Of a stretch of DNA of 64,000 nucleotides, positions 56,597-64,000 are shown one piece after another. Every line of letters starts with the position of its first letter. Positions within the stretch are counted from its first letter, which is position 1. This stretch comes from Gemmatimonadota bacterium. GTDB taxonomy: Bacteria > Gemmatimonadota > Gemmatimonadetes > Gemmatimonadales > GWC2-71-9. The stretch covers positions 248,001 to 312,000 of the forward strand of contig JADJPD010000006.1 in NCBI GenBank assembly GCA_016713435.1. The letters run 5' to 3'. Position numbers and translations under genes: made by a program. The notes below the pieces were generated by a model. The model searched no databases. It saw only the letters and a program-made list of their open reading frames with translations, and was not told the origin of the DNA.

Positions 56597-58165
56597 ATGA
56601 AGTCGCGATCGGGCGGCGCGTTCGCTTACCCTCGAAGGCCCCCGACCGGCATCGTCGGCCTCGACGAGATCACCCTCGGCGGCCTGCCCCGCGGGCGGCC
56701 GTCGCTCGTGTGCGGCACCGCCGGCGCCGGCAAGACCATGCTGGCGATGGAATTCCTGGTGCGTGGCGCCGTGGAGTTCGGGGAGCCGGGCGTCTGCCTG
56801 ACGTTCGAGGAGACGGCCGCGGAGATCGCGGCCAACGTGCGCTCCCTCGGCTTCGACCTCGAGCGGCTGGTGGCGGAGGGGAAAGTCGCGGTGGACTACG
56901 TCCACATCGAGCGCAGCGAGATCGAGGAGACCGGCGAGTACGACCTCGAGGGCCTCTTCATCCGGCTGGGCCATGCCGTGGACCGGATCGGCGCCAAGCG
57001 GGTGGTGCTGGACACGCTGGAGGCGCTCTTCGCGGCCTGCCGAACCACGGCATCCTGCGGGCGGAGCTCCGGCGGCTGTTCCGCTGGCTCAAGGACCGCG
57101 GGCTCACCGCCGTGATCACCGGCGAGCGGGGCGAGACGACGCTCACCCGCTTTGGCCTCGAGGAGTACGTGGGGGGTGCCGCGGCTGGACGAGATGCTCG
57201 GCGGGCGCGGGGTCTACCGCGGCTCGAGCGTGCTGGTCTCCGGCGCGCCCGGGACCGGCAAGTCGAGCCTCGGCGCGGCCATGGCGCTGTCCGCCTGCAC
57301 CCGCGGGGAGCGCGCGATGATCTTCGCGTTCGAGGAGTCGTAAGCGCAGATCCTCCGCAACATGCGGTCGATCGGCATCGACCTGGCACCGAGGCTCAAG
57401 CAGGGCCGGCTGGAGATCCACTCCTCCCGTCCCACGCTCACCGGCCTGGAGCAGCACCTGGTGCGGATGCACGACACCATCGCGGCCTTCCGCCCCGACC
57501 TGGTGGTGGTGGATCCCATCACCAACCTCACCGCGGACGACGACCAGCGGGAGGTGAAGCCGATGCTCATGCGCCTGATCGACTTCCTGAAGCAGGCGCA
57601 GATCACCAGCGTGTTCAGCAGCCTGACCCACGGCAGCGCCCACGAGGCGTTCGAGAGCTCGGAGGTGGCGGTGTCGTCGCTCATGGACACCTGGCTGCTG
57701 GTGCGGAACCTCGAGGCCAACGGGGAGCGGAACCGGACGCTGTACGTGCTCAAGTCCCGCGGGGTGGCGCACTCCAACCAGGTGCGCGAATTCGTCCTCA
57801 GCTCGCGCGGCATCGAGCTGGTGGACGTGTACCTCGGCGACGACCGGGTGCTCACCGGCTCCGCGCGCCTGGCCCAGGAGGCGCGGGAGGTCGCGGGGCG
57901 TGCCGAGCGGCGGCGGGAGGAGGAGCGGCGCCGGCGGCTGGCCAGCACCAGGCGCAAGGGGCTCGAGGCACAGATCGCCGCGCTCCAGTCCGAACTCGAG
58001 GCCGATCGGCTCGAGGAGCAGGCCCGGCAGGGCGAGGCGGCCAGCGAGGGCGAAGTCGCGGCCGCGAGCCTCGAGCGGCTGCGCGCGGCCCGCGGCGGTG
58101 CCGCCCCGGGCACCCACAACGGTCACGGCGGGGCGCGGCCCCGCCCGCGCACCGCCCGTACCTGA
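56597..58165 (+). CDS. kaiC: KaiC-family double ATPase (frameshift, internal deletion and nonsense codon)
   Basis: Two RecA-like domains. CI: GTAGAGKTMLAMEFLV (Walker A) and CLTFEETAAEI with the catalytic glutamates. CII: SGAPGTGKSSL, MIFAFEES, RPDLVVVDPITNL. The phospho-site pair aligned with S431/T432 of cyanobacterial KaiC is Ser-Ser (57674-57679), in AVSSLMDTWLL. Three defects: a frameshift near 57040 (ALFA then CRTT against GLPNHGILRAELRRL); about 65 residues missing at 57167 between EEYV and GVPRLDEMLGG, removing the end of CI; and TAA at 57341-57343 (FEES-stop-AQILRNMRSIG), explained by one G-to-T change. A Lys/Arg/Glu-rich coiled tail ends the protein. Confidence 0.82.
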
Positions 58166-58182
58166 TCCCGACGAGGAACCCC

Positions 58183-58503
58183 ATGCCGCGTGTCACCCTC
58201 GCCCCCGCCAGCCCGCCGATCCAGCACCGGGAATACCTGCTTCGGCTCTATGTGGCCGGGGAGACGGCCAGGTCGGTGGCCGCGCTGGCCAACCTCCGGC
58301 GGATCTGCGAGACCCACCTGGCCGGGCGGTACTCGATCGAGGTGATCGACCTGATCGCCAACCCCCAGCTGGCCGCCGGGGACCAGATCCTGGCGCTGCC
58401 CACCCTGGTGCGCCGCCTCCCCGAGCCGATGACCAAGATCATCGGGAACCTCTCCAACGAGGAGCGGGTGCTGGTGGGCCTCGATCTCCTCACCCTGGGC
58501 TGA
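58183..58503 (+). CDS. kaiB: KaiB-domain protein 1
   Basis: 106 residues. Thioredoxin-like KaiB fold: YLLRLYVAGETARSVAALAN, CETHLAGRYSIEVIDLIANP, ILALPTLVRRLPEPMTKIIG. It has the KaiB Pro in ALPTL. KaiB binds the CI ring of phosphorylated KaiC in cyanobacteria. ATG 58183 is 17 bp after the kaiC stop. It is followed 4 bp later by a second KaiB gene. Confidence 0.88.
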   Translation: MPRVTLAPASPPIQHREYLLRLYVAGETARSVAALANLRRICETHLAGRYSIEVIDLIANPQLAAGDQILALPTLVRRLPEPMTKIIGNLSNEERVLVGLDLLTLG

Positions 58504-58507
58504 GGCG

Positions 58508-58864
58508 GTGCGCGCCCCGCGGAAGCGCCGCATCTCCCCGCCGGCCCCCCCGGATCCGGAGGCCGCGGTCCACTTCAACCTCGCGCTCTACGTGGTGGGC
58601 ACCGCGCCCGCGTCGGCCCGTGCCATCGCCAACGCGCGGCGCCTGTGCGAGGAGCACCTACCCGGCTGCTACGACCTGCGCATCGTGGACCTGCGCGACG
58701 AGCCGGACCGCGCGGGGGAGGCGCAGGTGGTGGCGGCGCCCACCCTGGTGAAGACCCAGCCGCCACCCACCCGCCGCTTCATCGGGGACCTCTCGCGGGC
58801 CGAGCGCATCGTGCAGGTGCTCGCGGGCGACCGGCCCCTGTCGCGGCACAAGGACCCCGCGTGA
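58508..58864 (+). CDS. KaiB-domain protein 2
   Basis: 118 residues, paralogue of KaiB 1 with an extra Arg/Pro-rich N-terminus. LALYVVGTAPASARAIANAR, LRIVDLRDEPDRAGEAQVVA, APTLVKTQPPPTRRFIG carry the same fold. GTG 58508. Two adjacent KaiB proteins of different sequence suggest different partners or states. The stop overlaps the next gene (GTGA), coupling it to a histidine kinase. Confidence 0.85.
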   Translation: MRAPRKRRISPPAPPDPEAAVHFNLALYVVGTAPASARAIANARRLCEEHLPGCYDLRIVDLRDEPDRAGEAQVVAAPTLVKTQPPPTRRFIGDLSRAERIVQVLAGDRPLSRHKDPA

Positions 58865-61748
58865 CCGGATCGCGCGCGCCCTCCCGGTCCCGGCCGGATC
58901 CTGGCGCGGCTCGAGGCCGAGAACGCGGAGCTCCGGCTCCGCCTCACCGAAGCCACCGAGACGCTCGAGGCCATTCGCTCCGGCGAGGTGGAGGCGCTGG
59001 TCATCGAGGGTCCGGCCGGGCCGCAGGTGTTCACCCTGGCGAGCGCGGAAGCGGCCTCGAACGCGCTGCGCGGCGCCATGCTGGCGCAGGTGAGTGACGC
59101 GGTCCTCGCCGTCGATCTTAACGGGCGCCTGACGTACCTCAACGCGGCGGCCGAGCGCATGTACGGGGTGCTTAAGCCGCGGAGGTGCTGGGCCAGCCGG
59201 TGGACTCCCTCTACCACTGGCGCTGGCTGGAGCCGACGGAGGCGGCGCGCGCCGAGGAGGCGCTGGCCACCCGCGGCGTCTGGCGGGGGGAGAGCCTGCA
59301 CGAGCTGCGCGACGGCCGGGTGCGGCGGGTCGAGTCGGGCGTCACCCGCCTGGCGCCGGTGGATGGAAACCCGGCCGGCTTGCTGGCGGTGAACCGCGAC
59401 ATCACCGAGCGCCACGACGCCGACCAGCGGCTCCGCGACCACGACCGCTTCGTGGGCGAGATCACCGCCGTGGTGCCGGGGATCGTGTACGTGCACGATG
59501 TCCGCGAGGGCCGCAACGTCTTCATCAACCAGCAGTGTGAGGCGGTGCTGGGCTATTCCGCCGGGGAGATGCGCGCCCTGGGCCCGCGGCTGCTGGAGGA
59601 GATGCTTCACCCCGACGACCGCGAGGTCCTGCGCGCCCATTTCCATGCCCTGGCCGGGGCCGCGGAGGGGGCCACCTGTGAGGTGGAGTACCGCCTGCGC
59701 CGCCGCGACGGCGCATGGCGCTGGTTCCTGAGCCGCGACGTGGCCTACCAGCGGGCGCCGCTCGGCGGGCTCCGCTCGGTGCTCGGCGTGGCCACCGACA
59801 TCACCGCCCGGAAGGAGGCCGAGGCCGAGGTTGCGCCGCACGGCCGAGCTGCTCCGGGCGGTGCTCGAGACCACACCGGACGTGGTGTGGGCCAAGGACC
59901 TCGACGGCCGCACCACCCTCGGCAACCAGGCGCTCTTCGACCTGCTCGGCGGGGGCGAGGCGGCGCGGGTGCTGGGTGCCGACACCGGCGCGCTGATCGC
60001 CGACCCGGCCCAGGCGGCGCGGATCCGCACCAACGACGAGGCGGTACTGGCCCGCGGGGCGCTGCTGCGGGTGGAGGAGGCGCTGGGCCCGCCCGATGCC
60101 GAGCGCCTCTTCGACACCCTCAAGGCCCCGCTGCGCGACGGGGCGGGGCGGGTGATCGGGATCGCGGGCGTCTCCCGGGACGTCACCCAGGCGCGGCGGC
60201 AGCAGGGCGGGCTCGCGCTGCTGGCGGACCTGAGTGCGGCATTTGCACCGGCCGCGAGTGTCGCGGAGATCGCGGCCGCCACGGCGCGCCTGCTGCTGGG
60301 CCACTTTGGCGCCGCGCGCGTGAGCCTGGCGACGGTGGACCCGGACAGCTGGGCGCTCCAGGACGTCCACCTGCTCACCGCGGACGGCGGGGGCGCACCC
60401 GCCGGGGTCGCGCCGCTGTCGCGCTACCTGAGCCCCCAGGCGCTGGCCGACCTGGCCCGCGGTCATCCGGTGGCCGTGGACGACGTGCAGGATGACGCCC
60501 GCACCTTCGCCTGCGCCGACGCCCACGCCGCCTGGGGCACGCGGGCGCTCCTGCTGGCACCCTGCCTGACCGACGGCCGGCTGGCCTACCTGCTGGCGGT
60601 GACGCTGGGCACCCCCACCCGCTGGCGCGCCGACGACCTGGTGCTGCTGACCGAGGTGGGGGCCCGGGTGCACCTGCGGCTGGAGCGGGCCCGCGCCGAG
60701 GCGGCCCGCGCCGCCAGTGAGGAGCGCCTGCGCCAGCACCAGGAGCACCTGGAACGCCTGGTGGAGGAGCGCACCGGGGAGCTCGAGGCCTCGCACGCGC
60801 AGCTCCGGCTGTCGGAGCGGCTCGTGGCCCTCGGGACGCTGGCGGCGGGGCTGGGCCACGACATGGGCAACCTCCTCATGCCGCTCCGCGTGCGGCTGTC
60901 CGCGCTGGGGCAGATGCCGCTGCCGGCGCAGGCGCGGGGCGAGCTCGAGGCGATCGGCACCACCGCGGAGTACCTGCGCCGGCTCGCCGCGGGGCTCCGG
61001 CTGCTGGCGCTCGACCCCGCCACCCCGGCGCCGGCGGAGGTCACCGAGGTGGGGGCCTGGTGGACCGACACCGAGGCGGTGCTGCGCAACTGCCTGCCGC
61101 GGTCCGTCAGCTTCACGGTGGATTTCGACGGGTGCACCGAGGCCCGCGTGGTGATCGGCAAGGCCGCCCTCACCCAGGCCGTCTTCAACCTGGTCCAGAA
61201 CGCCGGGGACGCCATCGGGGCCGGCTGCCCGGGCGGGGTGACCCTCCGGATCCGCTGCGAGGCGGACGACCTGCTGCTGAGCGTGACCGACACGGGCCCC
61301 GGCATGACCGACGAGGTGCGCCGCCGCTGCCTCGAGCCGTTCTTCACCACCAAGCCGCGCGGCATCTCCACCGGGCTTGGCCTGTCGCTGGTGCACGGCC
61401 TGGTGCGCGATGCCGGCGGGACGGTGGAGCTGGAGTCCGCCCCGGGGCCGGGACTACGTTCACGCTGCGGCTCCCGCTGGCGCCGAGCCGGGGCTCGCCG
61501 CCGGGGAGCGGCTCCGGGCCGCGGTGGCGGTGCAGGACGCCCGCATCGCCGCCTTCGTCACCGCGGAGCTCCGGCGGCTCCGCTTCGAGGTGGTCCGGGG
61601 ACGCGCCCGACCACCCCGCCGACCTCCTCGTCGCTGACCGGCCCCTCGACCCGCCTGCTTAAGCAGCCGCCTCCTGCTCCTTCCGCCGGGCCGGGAAGTG
61701 CGCGCCGTCCGGGAACTCCTCCGCCAGGCGCTGCAGGCCGGGTCCTGA
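58861..61748 (+). CDS. PAS/GAF histidine kinase with pseudo-receiver tail, Kai-linked (frame heavily disrupted)
   Basis: Starts GTG 58861 on the KaiB 2 stop. ARLEAENAELRLRLTEATET is a coiled start, followed by EAIRSGEVEALVI as in kinases of Kai loci. Three PAS domains (59090-60180), a GAF domain (60210-60690), an H-box GLGHDMGNLLMPLR and an HATPase domain (NLVQNAGDAI, DTGPGMTDEV, STGLGLSLVHG) follow. The tail (AAVAVQDARIAAFVTAELRR) looks like a receiver without a phospho-site. Shifts near 58895, 59175 (CTTAAG), 59830, 61455 and about 61600, and CTTAAG again at 61658. No single open frame covers it. It is the probable output kinase of the KaiC/KaiB set. Confidence 0.75.
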
Positions 61749-61891
61749 ACCGCCCGTCGCCCCCGCCCCGGCCTGTCCAAGGTCGGGGCCTCCCGGCCTG
61801 AGTATTCAGGAGTGAACCTGTCGGACCGATAACCGGAAGACACCCCGGCCTTTGGCCGGGCAAGGGGGTGCCTCGGAATCGGAGGGGGTGG

Positions 61892-64000
61892 GTGCCAGGT
61901 TCGCGGATCGCACGGCGGGGATGGCAGGTCGGGGCGTGGGTCGCCACGCTCGGGCTGGGCCTCGTCACGCTGTTTAGCCTGCTGGAGTCGTCCCGCGCGC
62001 GCGCGGCGGCCATGGAGGCGCGGCTGGCTTACGCCAACGTGCACCGGCTGCTCGACCTGCGGGACGCCATGGCCGACCACAACAGCGCCGAGGCCCGCTG
62101 GGCCGCCACTGCCGGCGACGGCTACCTGAGCCTGGTGCGCGCCGCCCGCCTGCGGCTGGATACGGCCCTCGCCGGGCTGGACCGCTTCGAGGGGGATGCC
62201 CCGGCCCGTCACCTCGCTGGCGACGTGCGGCTCCTCATTGCCACCCGCCTCCTCGCGGCCGACGCGATCACGGTCAACGGCCGGATGCTGGCCGATCTGG
62301 TCAACGATCAGGCCATTCATGGCAGTGTCGAGGGCCTGGTGCGCCGCCAGCAGGACCGCCTCGACGATGCCGCCGCGGCCCAGGCGCTGGCCAACGCGCG
62401 GGGCTGGGCCCTGAACCTCGCCGCGCTGCTCCTGGCGCTGGTCCTCGGGGTGTCGCTGACCCAGCTGGCGCGCCTGCACCTGGCGCAGCGCACCCTCGCG
62501 GAGCAGGCGCTGGCGCAGACCTCCACGGAACTCCGCCTGCTGGTCGATCATGCCCCGCTGGCGCTGGTGGTCATCGACCCCGACGGGATGGTGCGCGAGT
62601 GGAATGCCGGGGCGCAGCACCTGTTCGGCTGGGCGGCGTTCGAGCTGCTCGGGCAGCGCGTGCCCGTGGTCCCGCCGGAGGGCCTGGCCGACGCGCAGGC
62701 GCTCTGGGCCCAGGTGGCCGCCGGGGAGCACGTGCAGGGCCGGGAGATGGTCCGCCTGCGCAAGGACGGGAGCCGCGTGCCGGTGGCCGTCGGCGGCCCC
62801 GGTCTTCCAGCCGGGGCATCCGCCCCGGCTCATGTTCATCTACCTGGACCTCACCGAGCGGCAGCAGGCCGACCGGGAAGTGGCGGAGGCCCGGGAGCGC
62901 GCCGAGGCGGCGACCCGCGCCAAGAGTGCCTTCCTGGCCACGATGAGCCATGAGATCCGCACCCCGATGAACGGGGTGCTGGGCATGGCCGAGTTGCTGC
63001 TGCACGAGGACCTCGCCCCGGCGCAGCGGGAGATGGTGGATACCATCCATCGCTCCGGCGCCCACCTTCTCGGCGTGCTCAACGATATCCTGGACTTCTC
63101 CAAGGTGGGAGGCTTAAGCTCACCCTCGAGGCCATCCCCCTTCGATCCCACGCGCGCCACCCGCGACGTCGTCGCGCTGCTCCGTGCGGCCGCGGAGGCC
63201 AAGGGACTGGCCCTCCTCTTCCGCGCCGAGCCCGGCACCCCCGCCGCGGTGCAGGGCGACCCGGGCCGGGTGCGCCAGGTCCTCACCAACTTCATCGGCA
63301 ATGCCATCAAGTTCACGCGCGAGGGCACCATCTGGGTGACCCTCGGGCCGGCCGGTGCGGGTGGCGGCCTCCGCCTCGCCGTGCGCGACACCGGCATCGG
63401 CATCCCCGCCGACCGGCTCGATGCGGTCTTCGAGAGCTTTGCGCAGGCGCACACCTCCACCGCGCGGGAGTACGGCGGCACCGGGCTCGGCCTGGCCATC
63501 TGCCGCCAGCTGGCGGAGCTGATGGGGGGGCGGGTGGGCGTGGAGAGCGCGCCGGGGGAGGGCAGCACCTTCTGGTGCGAGCTGCCGTTGCCCACCTACA
63601 TCGGGGCGGAACCTGCGGCCGCGCCTCCCGCGCCGGTGCGGCCGGCCGCGCCGCCGCCCGCGACTGGGGCGGGCACCCGCGTCCTCCTCGCCGACGACAC
63701 GAGCGTGAACCTGGCGGTGGCCACGCGCATGCTCAAGAAGCTCGGCTGTCGCGTGGACACGGCCGTGGACGGGGCGGAGGCGCTCGCGAAGGCCCGTGCC
63801 GGCGGCTACGACCTGGTGCTCCTCGACTGCAACATGCCGGTGCTCGACGGCTTCGGGGCCGCCCGCGCCATCCGCGCGCTGGCGGGCGAGATGGCGCAGG
63901 TCCCGATCGTGGCGCTCACGGCCTCCGTGACGGCGGAGGAACACCGGCTCTGCCGCGAGGCGGGGATGGACGCGGTGCTGGCCAAGCCGGTGACCATCGA
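61892..64000 (+). CDS. Membrane hybrid histidine kinase, SasA/BarA-type (partial, cut by window end; frame disrupted)
   Basis: GTG 61892 with GGAGGGGG 5-12 bases upstream. TM1 VGAWVATLGLGLVTLFSLL, a periplasmic helical sensor domain, TM2 WALNLAALLLALVLGVSLTQ, then a PAS domain (LLVDHAPLALVVIDPDGMVR). At about 62800 one extra base shifts the frame. AKSAFLATMSHEIRTPMNGV holds the phospho-histidine, then an HATPase domain (NAIKFTREGTI, VRDTGIGIP, GGTGLGLAICRQLAE) and a receiver (RVLLADDTSVN, LVLLDCNMPV). At 63107-63140 two errors (CTTAAG and an extra C) garble FSKV..LTLEAIP but cancel. The frame is open at 64000. Confidence 0.85.

Overview
The window is 64 kb of very GC-rich bacterial DNA with dense coding, many ATGA/GTGA/TGATG gene overlaps and strong G/C third-position codon use. 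The gene set (a complete alternative complex III operon, Spt-type ceramide genes, SoxYZ, many PAS/GAF hybrid histidine kinases, a KaiC/KaiB cluster, TAT-exported lipoproteins) fits a Gemmatimonadota-like soil or water bacterium. That placement is inferred from gene content and style, not from a marker gene. I saw no rRNA, tRNA, CRISPR array, prophage or transposase.

Layout. 0-12.4 kb: partial acyl-CoA thioesterase, Ser/Thr kinase with a zinc ribbon, Sel1-repeat protein, DinB, a 3-hydroxyisobutyrate-dehydrogenase-like enzyme, a PilT-like ATPase, a 1305-residue GAF/PAS hybrid kinase, a TrmJ-like methyltransferase and a small DUF protein. 12.4-20 kb: the respiratory operon actABCDEF, with a recognisable promoter and a terminator. 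20-23 kb: ECF sigma and anti-sigma factor, a cysteine-cluster protein, and a cupredoxin behind a CRP-like site. 23-27.3 kb, minus strand: a translationally coupled cluster that looks like a bacterial ceramide pathway (Spt, ceramide-synthase-like GNAT, CerR-like reductase, PAP2 enzyme). 27.4-31 kb: M6-type metalloprotease, lipoprotein and two small glycosyltransferases. 31-33.2 kb: arsenic genes (ArsR, ArsM and an ArsN2-ArsC fusion) with two copies of an ArsR-like operator. 33.3-36.7 kb: TetR regulator, SoxY, SoxZ, metallo-beta-lactamase-fold protein, double rhodanese. 37-38.6 kb: exported amidohydrolase and a possible small protein. 38.7-44.3 kb: two tandem copies of a two-gene molybdenum hydroxylase (IorA/IorB type). 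44.5-52 kb: polyamine ABC transporter potADBC, a class III aminotransferase and an aldehyde dehydrogenase. 52-64 kb: a signalling block with a hybrid kinase, a lipoprotein binding protein, KaiC, two KaiB proteins and two more PAS kinases, the last cut by the window end.

How it fits together. The act operon supplies quinol:cytochrome c (or cupredoxin) oxidoreduction, and the nearby cupredoxin is a plausible electron acceptor. The pot genes with the aminotransferase and dehydrogenase suggest polyamine uptake and oxidation. The arsenic genes cover sensing, methylation and arsenate reduction; the two upstream glycosyltransferases belong to families often found near organoarsenic genes.

Caution. 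At least ten genes have frame breaks, concentrated after 52 kb. Two of them (spt and kaiC) also lack a conserved internal block. Many breaks look like one-base errors in G/C runs, and all four CTTAAG hexamers I found fall on coding anomalies, so sequence or assembly error is likely for many. Such genes are listed as one CDS with the break noted.
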